Assembly (NCBI GenBank): GCA_910586555.1
Contig: CAJUJY010000048.1
Coordinates: forward strand, 1-26,708
From: an uncultured Lachnospiraceae bacterium
GTDB taxonomy: Bacteria > Bacillota > Clostridia > Lachnospirales > Lachnospiraceae
DNA length: 26,708 nt
Reading direction: 5' to 3'
Shown: positions 8,657-17,129 of the stretch, one piece after another
Position numbering within the stretch: the first letter of the stretch is position 1
Layout of the letters: each line of letters starts with the position of its first letter
Translations under genes and position numbers: made by a program
The notes under the pieces: generated by a model
Database searches by the model: none
What the model saw: the letters and a program-made list of their open reading frames with translations, nothing else
Told to the model about the DNA's origin: nothing

Positions 8657-8773
8657 TTATACTAAAGTTATCTATGCACCCTGGAATTGTTTGTGCACTT
8701 TAACTATATGTCCTGTTATTTCTGCAAAGGCAGCAGTTATACAGGACAATAAACTATAAAAGGAGGAACTGGT
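8657..8773 (+). promoter_or_regulatory. Putative promoter and structured leader of the solute-binding protein gene
   Basis: The 306-nt gap between the divergent response regulator and lipoprotein genes holds a likely TATACT -10 at about 8658-8663 with a weak -35 (TTTTGC, 16 nt upstream). The inferred leader contains a short inverted repeat (TGCAC 8675-8679, GTGCA 8693-8697) and a longer hairpin at 8709-8748: an 8-bp outer stem TGTCCTGT/ACAGGACA and an inner CTGC/GCAG stem. AGGAGG follows at 8761. No riboswitch class is recognised. The other part of the gap (8468-8650) is AT-rich and should carry the regulator promoter, which I could not pin down. Confidence 0.4.
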
Positions 8774-10045
8774 ATGGGTAAAAATTTATTAAAATATCTT
8801 CTGGCTATTTCTGCCATATCCCTTTTCTTTACTGGCTGTGGCAATAAAACATCTCCAAAGGATACTTCTTCTAAAGAGGCTGGCAAGGAGGACGGCCAAA
8901 AAGAGGGTAAAGAACATGTTGCACTTTCTATATGGGCAGGCGAAGAAGATAAAGACTATATTGCCACTGTTACACAGAATTTTATAAAAGAACATTCAGA
9001 TGAAGCAGACATTACTATTGACTGGAAACCCGTGGTTGAAGGCCAGTGCCGCAATGCTTTGCTTGGTGATGTATTAAATGCTGCTGATGTGTACACTACT
9101 ACGGACGGTGATATACAGTCCATTGTAGCAGGTGGCGCAGCTTCACCAGTAACTAATCCTGCTGAAGTCAAAGAGAATAACCTTGAATCCGCAGTTGATG
9201 CAGTAACAGTATATGGCCATACATATGGGTATCCTATAACTGCTGATAATGGATACTTCCTTTATTATAATAAAAAATATTTAAGTGAAGAAGATGTAAA
9301 ATCACTTGATAAAATACTGGATATAGCTGCTAAAAATAATAAAAAATTTGCAATGGACTGGTCGTCTGGCTGGTATCTGTATTCTTTCTATGGCCAGACA
9401 GGTTTAAAGGTAGGGCTTAATAAAGATGGTGTAACCAATTTTTGTACATGGAATTCTTCCAAAAACAGCATAAAAGGCACAGATGTTGCCAATGCACTTA
9501 TGAAAATTGGCAGAAACCCTGGATTTGAAAGCACTGCTGACTGGATTAAAGGGTTAAAGCAGGGCAAGGTTATTGCATGTGTCAGTGGTGTATGGGACGA
9601 AACAGCTATTAAAGGAATACTTGGTGATAATTATGCAGCAACAATACTGCCTTCATATACAGTTGCAGGAAAACAGGTACAGATGTCATGTTATTTTGGC
9701 TATAAAATGTTAGGTGTAAATCCATATTCAGAATACCTGGACTGGGCACATAAACTTGCAAATTATATTTCCAATGAAGAAAACCAGGAACTCCGTTTTG
9801 AAATGAGGGGACAGGGGCCTTCCAACATTAAAGCATCACAGTCTGGCAAAATCAAGGAATCACAGGCAGTACAGGCAGTTATTGCCCAATCAGAATTTTC
9901 TGAATTACAAAGGCTTGGCGGCAATTTCTGGGATCCTGTTACTGAGTTTGGCAACCAGATGGCAAAAGGAAATACAGGTGGTAAAAACCTCCAGACACTG
10001 CTTGATAATATGGTTAAGAAAATCAAGGCTTCTACCATAGGCTGA
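8774..10045 (+). CDS. Extracellular solute-binding lipoprotein (ABC family 1, sugar type)
   Basis: This 423-aa protein has a lipoprotein signal (charged start, hydrophobic stretch and FTGC with Cys22) followed by a Lys/Ser/Glu-rich linker up to about residue 48, so it should be anchored outside the membrane. The mature part resembles family 1 binding proteins for sugars and oligosaccharides: an early IWAGEEDKD strand, AADVYTTTDGDI, a YGYPITADNGYFLYYNKK hinge region and a C-terminal EMRGQGPSN segment. AGGAGG precedes the ATG. No permease or ATPase genes follow; the next gene, 37 nt on, is a chemoreceptor, suggesting that it presents a ligand to that receptor. Substrate unknown. Confidence 0.85.
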   Translation: MGKNLLKYLLAISAISLFFTGCGNKTSPKDTSSKEAGKEDGQKEGKEHVALSIWAGEEDKDYIATVTQNFIKEHSDEADITIDWKPVVEGQCRNALLGDVLNAADVYTTTDGDIQSIVAGGAASPVTNPAEVKENNLESAVDAVTVYGHTYGYPITADNGYFLYYNKKYLSEEDVKSLDKILDIAAKNNKKFAMDWSSGWYLYSFYGQTGLKVGLNKDGVTNFCTWNSSKNSIKGTDVANALMKIGRNPGFESTADWIKGLKQGKVIACVSGVWDETAIKGILGDNYAATILPSYTVAGKQVQMSCYFGYKMLGVNPYSEYLDWAHKLANYISNEENQELRFEMRGQGPSNIKASQSGKIKESQAVQAVIAQSEFSELQRLGGNFWDPVTEFGNQMAKGNTGGKNLQTLLDNMVKKIKASTIG

Positions 10046-10082
10046 TATGTTAAATCTTATAAAAGAATGGAGGTAATGAAAA

Positions 10083-11888
10083 ATGGCTGATAAAAAAAAT
10101 ATTAAAAAACCAGGCAGACCCCAGAAAAAGAAAGAAAAAACTGCCATGGCAAATAAAAAGAAAACAAGAAAATCCAGTATTAAAACATGGCTTTTTATAC
10201 CACTGATTATACTTGCTGTCCTTGCAGTTGTAACAAATGTAATTTCAATAATTAACTTAAGGAATGTTAATGCAAAAGCTACTACTATTTCAGATAAATA
10301 CCTTACAGGAATTACTGTGCTTTCAGATTTAAAAAGTGGTGCTATGGACATACATAATATGGCATTGTCACATATAGTTGCAACAGATGCACTTACAATG
10401 ATTGAACTTGTTAATTCTATTAATGCAAGTGAAAAAGAACTTGATGAGGTATTTGAAAGTTACAGGCAGTACCTTGGCAGTGAAGATAAAAATGAATATG
10501 ATGTGCTTATTGGGAATTATGACGGTTTTAAAAAGAATATTGCAAATATGATGGCACTTAGTGCCAACAATAATAAAGAAGATGCTTTTGAGGTTGCTAA
10601 TGTTAATTTAAAAAATTATTCTAATAATTTATATTCAAAAGCTGATTCTTTAATAAACCATTCCAAAACAGCCTCTAATGATGCTAAGAAAGAATTACAA
10701 AATGTATACAAAGTATCATTTGTAATAAATGCTGCTTCAATAGTTATATGTATTCTATCAATAATTATAGCAATACTTGTAGTTCTTATGAAGATTATAA
10801 GGCCTATTACAAATGGTGAACGTGAACTTACTGCAATAATTAAGGATATTGATGAAAGGCATGGTGACTTAACTAAACGTATTACAATATATTCCAATGA
10901 TGAAATCGCTGCGCTTGGCAACGGGATTAATTCATTTATTGAAAAACTCCAGAGCATATTTGGAATGGTTTCAGAAATTTCCAATAAAATGGATAAAATA
11001 ACAGGTGAAATTTCAGAACGTATAATTACATCAAATGGAAGTGTAACCGACCTGTCTGCATTTACAGAAGAACTTTCTGCTACAATGTCTGAAGTGGGCA
11101 ATAATTCGTTTACTATAAACAATAATGTTGCTTCTGTTAATGAAGAGGTTAATACTATTGCCGAAAGAACTGTTGAAATTAATTCATACTCAAAACAGAT
11201 GAAAGCACATGCTGAAAGAATGGAAAATACTGCAAGGATAAATAAAGAAACCACTATGGAAAAAGTTTCACAGATACTAAGTGTACTTAATAAAGCTATA
11301 GAAGACAGTAACAGCATAGACCAGATAAATAACCTTACTGATAACATTTTAAATATTTCTGAACAGACCACCCTTCTTGCACTTAACGCATCAATAGAGG
11401 CAGCAAGGGCAGGTGAGGCAGGCAAAGGATTTGCAGTTGTTGCAAGTGAAATAAACCACCTTGCTGATGAAAGCAGCAATACAGCCAGCCATATCCAGAC
11501 AATAAACAGTGTTATTGTTGAAGCAGTACATAACCTTGCTTCCCATGCAAATGACCTTATAGATTACCTTAACAATTCAATATTGCATGATTTTGAGGAT
11601 TTTGTAAAAGCAGGCGGGGAATATAAGCAGAATGCAACTTATATTGAGAGTATTATGGAACAGTTTACATTAAGGACAGATGCCCTTAAAAACTCTGTAT
11701 CAGAAATTGCAAATTCCATGGATTCAATAAGTACTGCCATTGATGAAGGTACAAACGGTGTGGCAAGTACGGCTGACAGCGTACAGGAACTGGCAACAGA
11801 TATAGACAATATTTCACAGGAAATAGAAGATAACCGTGAAATAGCAAGCACCTTAAAGAAAGAAACAGAAGTATTTGTAAAACTGTAA
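10083..11888 (+). CDS. Methyl-accepting chemotaxis protein
   Basis: The 601-aa receptor begins with a very basic cytoplasmic tail (residues 1-34, many Lys/Arg), then TM1 (about 35-57), an extracellular helical domain of about 150 residues, TM2 (about 207-232), a HAMP domain (about 235-290) and a long coiled-coil signalling domain. The conserved hairpin tip reads TLLALNASIEAARAGEAGKG followed by FAVVASEI, the region that binds CheA and CheW. GGAGG lies 9 nt before the ATG. It is co-transcribed with the binding lipoprotein 37 nt upstream, so it probably senses that protein loaded with its ligand. Confidence 0.92.
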   Translation: MADKKNIKKPGRPQKKKEKTAMANKKKTRKSSIKTWLFIPLIILAVLAVVTNVISIINLRNVNAKATTISDKYLTGITVLSDLKSGAMDIHNMALSHIVATDALTMIELVNSINASEKELDEVFESYRQYLGSEDKNEYDVLIGNYDGFKKNIANMMALSANNNKEDAFEVANVNLKNYSNNLYSKADSLINHSKTASNDAKKELQNVYKVSFVINAASIVICILSIIIAILVVLMKIIRPITNGERELTAIIKDIDERHGDLTKRITIYSNDEIAALGNGINSFIEKLQSIFGMVSEISNKMDKITGEISERIITSNGSVTDLSAFTEELSATMSEVGNNSFTINNNVASVNEEVNTIAERTVEINSYSKQMKAHAERMENTARINKETTMEKVSQILSVLNKAIEDSNSIDQINNLTDNILNISEQTTLLALNASIEAARAGEAGKGFAVVASEINHLADESSNTASHIQTINSVIVEAVHNLASHANDLIDYLNNSILHDFEDFVKAGGEYKQNATYIESIMEQFTLRTDALKNSVSEIANSMDSISTAIDEGTNGVASTADSVQELATDIDNISQEIEDNREIASTLKKETEVFVKL

Positions 11889-12140
11889 AATACCATATTA
11901 CAGTATCTTACAAAAATTTACAAAATAAAAAACAAACCCTGGTATACTACCGCTATAAATACGCCTGGTATAACAGGGTTTTACTATAGGAAGAAGCACT
12001 GGTTATGTTCCACAGCCTGCTGGAAGGTATCTGGATTGCCTGCTTTTACAGGCTGGATACTAAAAAAGCATACCTGGTTAATGCCAGGCATGCTTTTATA
12101 TAAAACTGTACAGCTTTTTAAAAACTATGTATATAAAGTT
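11889..12140. other. Intergenic region with promoter-like element and three stem-loops; possible small RNA
   Basis: This gap between the chemoreceptor and etfA contains an extended -10-like TGGTATACT (11940-11948, plus strand), a stem AAACCCTG/CAGGGTTT (11934-11941 with 11974-11981) followed by TTTT, a two-part hairpin at 12027-12060 (GTATC/GATAC outside, GCCTG/CAGGC inside), and then the terminator at 12064-12097. The first stem may terminate the chemoreceptor mRNA. The order promoter-hairpin-hairpin-terminator would also suit a plus-strand small RNA of roughly 145 nt. No known RNA family was recognised. Confidence 0.35.
12064..12097 (-). terminator. Terminator of the butyrate operon (possibly bidirectional)
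   Basis: The stem pairs AAAAGCAT/ATGCTTTT and CCTGG/CCAGG with one internal mismatch and a 6-nt loop. On the minus strand it is followed by six T and lies 43 nt after the etfA stop. On the plus strand it ends in TTTTATAT, so it could also stop transcription from the chemoreceptor side. Confidence 0.85.
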
Positions 12141-13178
12141 TTATTTTACAACCTTTTTTAATTCCTCTGTAAGTTTTGGAACAATCTTATTAAGGTCACC
12201 AACAACGCCATAATCAGCTATATCAAATATAGGGGCTGTTTCATCTTTATTAATTGCAACAATAATATCTGACTCTTCCATACCTGCTGCATGCTGTATA
12301 GCACCTGAAATACCAATAGCAAAATATACATTAGGACGTACTGTCTTACCTGTCTGTCCTACCTGTAATTCTTTTGGCATCCAGCCATTATCTACTACCG
12401 CACGTGAACAGCTTACTGTGCCGCCGATTACATCAGCAAGATCCTGTAAAATCTGGAAGTTTTCTTTGCTTCCTACACCACGTCCGCCTGATACAAGTAT
12501 CTTGGCATCCATAATATCTACTGTATTAGAAATTTCCTTAACGATTTCTACTATTTCAACATACTTGTCATTTGGAGTAAATCCAGGATTATACTCTATA
12601 ACCTCTGCTTTAGCGCCCTGTACAGGGTCAATCTTCTGCATAACGCCAGGACGTACTGTTGCCATCTGTGGACGGTTGTCAGGGCAGGCAATAGTAGCAA
12701 TAGTATTGCCGCCAAATGCAGGACGTGTCATTAATAACTGGTTGTGCTTCTGTTCCTGTCCTGGAACTGGATTGAGTGGGAAATCACCAATTTCAAGTAC
12801 AGTACAGTCTGCTGTAAGTCCTGTTGCAACCCTTGCTGAAACCCTAGGCCCTAAATCCCTTCCGATTGCAGTAGCACCAACAAGCACTATTTCAGGCTTG
12901 TATTCATTTATAATTGAAGATACGGCATGAGCATAAGGCTCTGTCCTGTATTCTTTTAACTCTGGATCATCAACAACAATAACCTTATCAGCACCATACT
13001 CAGCTAACTGGTCTGCAAGGCCTTTTATGCCGTCACCTAAAAGCATTGCTGTAACATCTGTATCCAGGTCTTTTGCAAGTTCTTTAGCTTTTCCAAGCAA
13101 TTCAAAAGCAATACCGCTTAGTTCGTTGTCTACCTGCTGTGCAAAGACATAGACACCCTTATATTCTTCTAAACCCAT
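12141..13178 (-). CDS. etfA: Electron transfer flavoprotein, alpha subunit
   Basis: The product (345 aa) is the FAD-binding alpha subunit of the electron transfer flavoprotein that works with butyryl-CoA dehydrogenase. The C-terminal FAD domain is well conserved: SGGRGVGSKENF, SRAVVDNGWMP, QVGQTGKTVRPNVYFAIGIS and AINKDETAPIFDIADYGVVG. The N-terminal half carries the usual adenine-nucleotide-like fold (LEEYKGVYVFAQQ). I prefer ATG at 13178 (MGLEEYKGV), with GGTGA upstream; an in-frame GTG at 13190 is also possible. It is the last gene of the butyrate operon, 14-26 nt after etfB. In bifurcating EtfAB, this pair splits NADH electrons between crotonyl-CoA and ferredoxin. Confidence 0.95.
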   Translation of the reverse strand: MGLEEYKGVYVFAQQVDNELSGIAFELLGKAKELAKDLDTDVTAMLLGDGIKGLADQLAEYGADKVIVVDDPELKEYRTEPYAHAVSSIINEYKPEIVLVGATAIGRDLGPRVSARVATGLTADCTVLEIGDFPLNPVPGQEQKHNQLLMTRPAFGGNTIATIACPDNRPQMATVRPGVMQKIDPVQGAKAEVIEYNPGFTPNDKYVEIVEIVKEISNTVDIMDAKILVSGGRGVGSKENFQILQDLADVIGGTVSCSRAVVDNGWMPKELQVGQTGKTVRPNVYFAIGISGAIQHAAGMEESDIIVAINKDETAPIFDIADYGVVGDLNKIVPKLTEELKKVVK

Positions 13179-13204
13179 TTTAGTCACCACTTTTCCTTTT
13201 CTAT

Positions 13205-13990
13205 TTAGATTACATGTTTCTCTTTTAATTTACCCATAATATATGAAACTGCACCATCTGCATCAAGGCCAGTCTGTACTTCACCTGCGCCTTTTCTTAC
13301 TTTATCAGAAGCTTTGGCAATCTTTGTAGGTGAACCTGCTAAACCAAGATTAGAATCGTCAACATCCTTTAAGTCTTTCCTGCCCCATACTGTAATTTCA
13401 GCATCATAAGCATCAAAAATTCCGCCAGGAGTCATATAACGTGGCTCATTTAACTCTGAAAGAGCTGTAACCAGACAAGGCATCTTAGCCTTTAATACAT
13501 GATATCTGTCATCATACTGGCGCTGTACAATTACATAGCCATCTTCGATTTTGATATCTTTTGCATATGAAATAACTGGAAGGTCAAGATGCTCAGAAAT
13601 CTGAGGACCAACCTGGGCTGTATCACCATCAATAGCCTGACGGCCAGTGATAATTAAATCATAGTCAATATTCCTTAATGCACCAGCAATCGTTGTAGAT
13701 GTAGCCCATGTATCTGCTCCACCTAAAACCCTGTCTGTTACAAGGATACCTTTGTCAGCCCCCATAGCCATAGCTTCACGGAGAACCTCTTCTGCCTTTG
13801 GAAGACCCATTGTAACAACAGTAACTTCTGCACCATATTCATCTTTTAATCTGAGGGCTGCTTCAAGACCTGCCTTATCATCAGGGTTCATAATTGCAAG
13901 CATAGCACCTCTGTCCAAAGTACCATCAGGATTAAATTTTACCCCGCCTTTAGTATCCGGAACCTGCTTTACACATACTACTATTTTCAC
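13205..13990 (-). CDS. etfB: Electron transfer flavoprotein, beta subunit
   Basis: This 261-aa protein starts MKIVVCVKQVPDT and shows the EtfB signature region: NPDDKAGLEAALRLKDE, LIITGRQAIDGDTAQVGPQ and PRYMTPGGIFDA. It pairs with EtfA to carry FAD between NADH, butyryl-CoA dehydrogenase and ferredoxin. The start codon is GTG at 13990, with AAGGAG about 10 nt upstream. It follows bcd by 21 nt. A bifurcating type is inferred from the clostridial bcd-etfB-etfA context, not from a residue I can prove. Confidence 0.95.
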   Translation of the reverse strand: MKIVVCVKQVPDTKGGVKFNPDGTLDRGAMLAIMNPDDKAGLEAALRLKDEYGAEVTVVTMGLPKAEEVLREAMAMGADKGILVTDRVLGGADTWATSTTIAGALRNIDYDLIITGRQAIDGDTAQVGPQISEHLDLPVISYAKDIKIEDGYVIVQRQYDDRYHVLKAKMPCLVTALSELNEPRYMTPGGIFDAYDAEITVWGRKDLKDVDDSNLGLAGSPTKIAKASDKVRKGAGEVQTGLDADGAVSYIMGKLKEKHVI

Positions 13991-14011
13991 GGCTTTACCA
14001 CTCCTTTTTAA

Positions 14012-15178
14012 TTATTTTAATAAGCTGCCTGATATTACCATACGCTGGACTTCTGAAGTTCCTTCGTAGATTTCTGTAATCTTGGCATCACGCATCATAC
14101 GTTCTACATCGTACTCCCTGATATAACCATAACCACCATGTAACTGTACTGCCTTTGTTGTAACTTCCATTGCAACTTCCGCAGCATACAGTTTAGCCAT
14201 AGCAGCTTCTACAGAATAAGATACTTTAGCACCTTCTGCGAATTCCTGTTTTTTCATTGCAGCTTTGTATACAAGGTGTCTTGCAGCTTCTACCTTTGTA
14301 GCCATGTCAGCAAGCTGGAACTGTGTATTCTGCTGCTGTGCAATAGTACGGCCAAACTGCTTTCTTTCCTTTGTGTACTCAACCGTTCTTTCTAATGCAC
14401 CTTCTGCAATTCCTAAAGCCTGTGAAGCGATACCAATACGTCCGCCGTCAAGAGTATGCATAGCAATAGGGAAACCTTTTCCCTGTGCCCCTAAAAGGGC
14501 ATCTTTTGGAATACGGCAATCCTGGAAAATCAACTCATATGTAGAAGAACCACGGATACCCATTTTCTTTTCTTTTGTACCAAATGAGAAGCCAGGTGTT
14601 CCTTTTTCTACTATAAATGCAGAGAATGATTTAACCTTCCTTCCCCTCTTTTCAATAACATCTGTATAAGCAATTACAATATATATATCAGCAACTTCAC
14701 CATTTGTAATGAAGCACTTGGAACCATTAAGTACCCACTCATCACCATCGAGGACAGCTTTTGTCTGAACACCCTGGGCATCTGTACCTGCACCTGGCTC
14801 TGTAAGCCCGAATGCACCGATTTTCTTTCCACTTGCAAGGTCAGGAAGGTATTTCTTCTTCTGCTCTTCTGTACCATATGTAAGAATTGGGTCAGCACAA
14901 AGTGATGTATGCGCTGATACAATAACACCTGTTGTAGCACATACTTTTGAAAGTTCTTCAACACACATTACATATGTTAATGCATCACAACCCTGTCCGC
15001 CATACTCCTTTGGTACAGGAATACCCATAAAGCCGTATTTTCCCATTTTCTTAACAGTGTCCATTGGGAAATGCTCAGTTTCATCAACCTCCTGAGCTAA
15101 AGGCTTAACCTCTGTTTCAGCGAAATCTTTAAAAAGCTGTCTCGCCATCTCATGCTTTTTACTTAATGTAAAATCCAT
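14012..15178 (-). CDS. bcd: Butyryl-CoA dehydrogenase (short-chain acyl-CoA dehydrogenase)
   Basis: The 388-aa flavoenzyme reduces crotonyl-CoA to butyryl-CoA. It starts MDFTLSKKHEMARQLFKDF and has the family motifs GLTEPGAGTDAQG, the FAD-binding CFITNGEVADIYIV strand, and the catalytic base Glu372 in IYEGTSEVQRM. Length is normal for the short-chain branch. The start has AGGTGG at a somewhat long spacing. The gene is flanked by hbd and etfB, as in other clostridial butyrate operons, and the product would form a complex with EtfAB. Confidence 0.95.
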   Translation of the reverse strand: MDFTLSKKHEMARQLFKDFAETEVKPLAQEVDETEHFPMDTVKKMGKYGFMGIPVPKEYGGQGCDALTYVMCVEELSKVCATTGVIVSAHTSLCADPILTYGTEEQKKKYLPDLASGKKIGAFGLTEPGAGTDAQGVQTKAVLDGDEWVLNGSKCFITNGEVADIYIVIAYTDVIEKRGRKVKSFSAFIVEKGTPGFSFGTKEKKMGIRGSSTYELIFQDCRIPKDALLGAQGKGFPIAMHTLDGGRIGIASQALGIAEGALERTVEYTKERKQFGRTIAQQQNTQFQLADMATKVEAARHLVYKAAMKKQEFAEGAKVSYSVEAAMAKLYAAEVAMEVTTKAVQLHGGYGYIREYDVERMMRDAKITEIYEGTSEVQRMVISGSLLK

Positions 15179-15206
15179 GCCTTTTTATACCACCTTTCAT
15201 AAATTT

Positions 15207-15224
15207 ATACTGGCTGTCCAGTAT
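15207..15224. repeat. 7-4-7 inverted repeat in the hbd-bcd gap
   Basis: ATACTGG and CCAGTAT pair around CTGT, within the 98-nt gap before bcd. On the plus strand the stem is followed by six T, but transcription here runs on the minus strand, where no T-run follows. It may be a leader hairpin, a processing site, or a terminator of antisense transcription. The rest of the gap is AT-rich. Confidence 0.4.
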
Positions 15225-15276
15225 TTTTTAATTTATTCCAATAATTACTATAATAATTAATTATCCATTATTATAA

Positions 15277-16119
15277 TTACTTCCTGTAATCATAGAAACC
15301 AATGCCTGTCTTCATGCCAAGCTTGCCAGCACGTACCATCTTTCTTAACAGTGTATGTGCACGGTATTTTGAATCACCTGTTTCATTATAGAGTACATCC
15401 ATAATAGCAAGACAAATATCAAGACCAACCAGGTCACCTAAAGCAAGAGGCCCCATTGGGTGGTTTGCACCAAGTTTCATAGCTGTATCAATACCTTCTA
15501 CAGAAGCAATGCCTTCTGCATAAATGCCTACAGCTTCATTAATCATTGGAATAAGAATCCTGTTTACTACAAAGCCAGGAGCTTCCTTAACTTCTACAGG
15601 AGTCTTTCCGATTGCCTTTGAAATTTCAATTACTTTGTCATTTACTTCGTCAGTAGTATTTTCACCGCGGATTACTTCAATAAGCTTCATTACAGGAGCC
15701 GGGTTAAAGAAATGCATTCCAATTACAGGCCTTTTTATTCCTGCACCAATTTCTGTAACTGAAAGTGATGATGTATTTGTTGCAAAAATGCAGTTTTCAT
15801 TCTTGCAGATTTCTTCTAACTCCTTAAATGTCTGCTTCTTAATATCCATAACTTCAAGTGCAGCTTCAACAATTAAATCACAGTCTGTACAAATCTCTTT
15901 TGTACCAGTTGTAATTTTTGCAAGGATTGCGTCAGCAGCAGACTGCTCCATTTTGCCTTTTGCAATTCTCTTTTCAAATCCCTTAGCTATTTTATTCTTT
16001 CCATTTGCAGCAAACTCATCATTAATATCACATAAATAAACTTCATATCCTTCTGTCTGTGCAAATGCCTGTGCAATACCAGAACCCATTGTGCCTGCGC
16101 CAATTACTCCAACTTTCAT
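15277..16119 (-). CDS. hbd: 3-hydroxybutyryl-CoA dehydrogenase
   Basis: The 280-aa enzyme reduces acetoacetyl-CoA to (S)-3-hydroxybutyryl-CoA with NAD(P)H. The N-terminal Rossmann motif is GVIGAGTMGSGIA, and the catalytic His136 is in GMHFFNPAPVMKLIEV; ATNTSSLS supplies substrate contacts and PGFVVNRILIPMINEA starts the C-terminal dimerisation domain. GGAGG precedes the ATG. It lies 89 nt after crt; a small AAGGC/GCCTT hairpin (16147-16162) sits in that gap. Confidence 0.96.
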   Translation of the reverse strand: MKVGVIGAGTMGSGIAQAFAQTEGYEVYLCDINDEFAANGKNKIAKGFEKRIAKGKMEQSAADAILAKITTGTKEICTDCDLIVEAALEVMDIKKQTFKELEEICKNENCIFATNTSSLSVTEIGAGIKRPVIGMHFFNPAPVMKLIEVIRGENTTDEVNDKVIEISKAIGKTPVEVKEAPGFVVNRILIPMINEAVGIYAEGIASVEGIDTAMKLGANHPMGPLALGDLVGLDICLAIMDVLYNETGDSKYRAHTLLRKMVRAGKLGMKTGIGFYDYRK

Positions 16120-16208
16120 TTTATAACCTCCATATATTTATTTAGATAAGGCATAAAAGCCTTTCCATTATTTATTCCAATACTTGTCCGTCCTATAATT
16201 ATGCCTGG

Positions 16209-17000
16209 TTAGCAGTTTTTAAATGGAACTACCTTTAATTTTTTCTCTTTATCTTTCTCAAGGAAATTGCCCATTCCTGCTTTCTGGTCTTCTGTTTCAA
16301 AACAGTCACCAAAAAGTTTTTCTTCTATTACAAGTGCATTGTCCATATCTGTCTGGAGGCCGTCATTAATGGCCTTCTTGCAGTTACGTACTGCAATAGG
16401 TGCATTCTTTGCTATTGTGGCAGCAAGCTTTTCTGCCTGTGGTATAAGTTCTCCAGCAGGATATACTGCATTAACAAGGCCAATGCGGTATGCTTCATCT
16501 GCTTTAATATTCCTTGCAGAGTAGATAAGCTGTTTAGCCATTCCAGGGCTTACAAGCCTTGCCAGCCTCTGTGTGCCGCCAAATCCTGGTGTAATGCCAA
16601 GTCCTGTTTCTGGCTGGCCAAATACTGCATTATCTGAACAGATACGTATATCACAACTCATTGAAATCTCACAGCCGCCACCAAGTGCAAACCCGTTAAT
16701 TGCTGCAATTACAGGAATTGGAAATGTTTCAAGCTTACGGAATACATCATTGCCCTTCTTGCCAAAGGCTTCACCTTCAGCTTTTGTAAGTGTACTCATC
16801 TCACCAATATCCGCACCTGCAACAAAAGACTTGTCACCTGCACCTGTAAGGATAAGGCACCTTACTGTATTTAAATCAACTGCATCAAGTGCAGCATCCA
16901 GTTCTTCAAGAACCTGGCTGTTTAATGCATTTAAGGCCTTTGGACGGTTAATCGTAATTGTTGCAACCATGTCCTTAACTTCATATAAAATGAATTCCAT
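16209..17000 (-). CDS. crt: 3-hydroxybutyryl-CoA dehydratase (crotonase)
   Basis: This 263-aa enoyl-CoA hydratase family protein interconverts 3-hydroxybutyryl-CoA and crotonyl-CoA. The oxyanion-hole segments are FVAGADIGEM and NGFALGGGCE, and both catalytic glutamates are present: Glu111 in GGGCEISMSCD and Glu131 in GQPETGLGITPGFGGTQRL. ATG at 17000 (MEFILYEVKD) has AAAGGAG upstream; the frame is open 19 codons further without a site. A terminator-like hairpin lies between thl and this gene. Confidence 0.96.
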   Translation of the reverse strand: MEFILYEVKDMVATITINRPKALNALNSQVLEELDAALDAVDLNTVRCLILTGAGDKSFVAGADIGEMSTLTKAEGEAFGKKGNDVFRKLETFPIPVIAAINGFALGGGCEISMSCDIRICSDNAVFGQPETGLGITPGFGGTQRLARLVSPGMAKQLIYSARNIKADEAYRIGLVNAVYPAGELIPQAEKLAATIAKNAPIAVRNCKKAINDGLQTDMDNALVIEEKLFGDCFETEDQKAGMGNFLEKDKEKKLKVVPFKNC

Positions 17001-17040
17001 TATAATTACTCCTTTATAATATTTTTGTCCTATTAAGGCA

Positions 17041-17072
17041 AAAAGCCCGTAATACACGCAGCACGGGCTTTT
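17041..17072 (-). terminator. Terminator-like hairpin between thl and crt
   Basis: A perfect 10-bp stem (AAAAGCCCGT/ACGGGCTTTT) with a 12-nt loop is followed by five T on the minus strand. It lies 58 nt after the thl stop and 41 nt before the crt start, inside what looks like one operon. It probably works as a partial terminator or stabilises a processed 3' end, giving more thl than downstream message. Confidence 0.75.
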
Positions 17073-17129
17073 GCCCGCACCACGTTATAGTGCCAGGACA
17101 TGCACACTGCATTTTATATTTATGCCGGA

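Noticed and set aside
10616..11479. Long minus-strand open frame inside the chemoreceptor
   Set aside because: It is a shadow of the coiled-coil coding sequence, low in complexity and without a start site.
11960..12030. Small SRP RNA suggested by GGAAGAAGCA
   Set aside because: The flanking bases do not form the symmetric helix of SRP domain IV.
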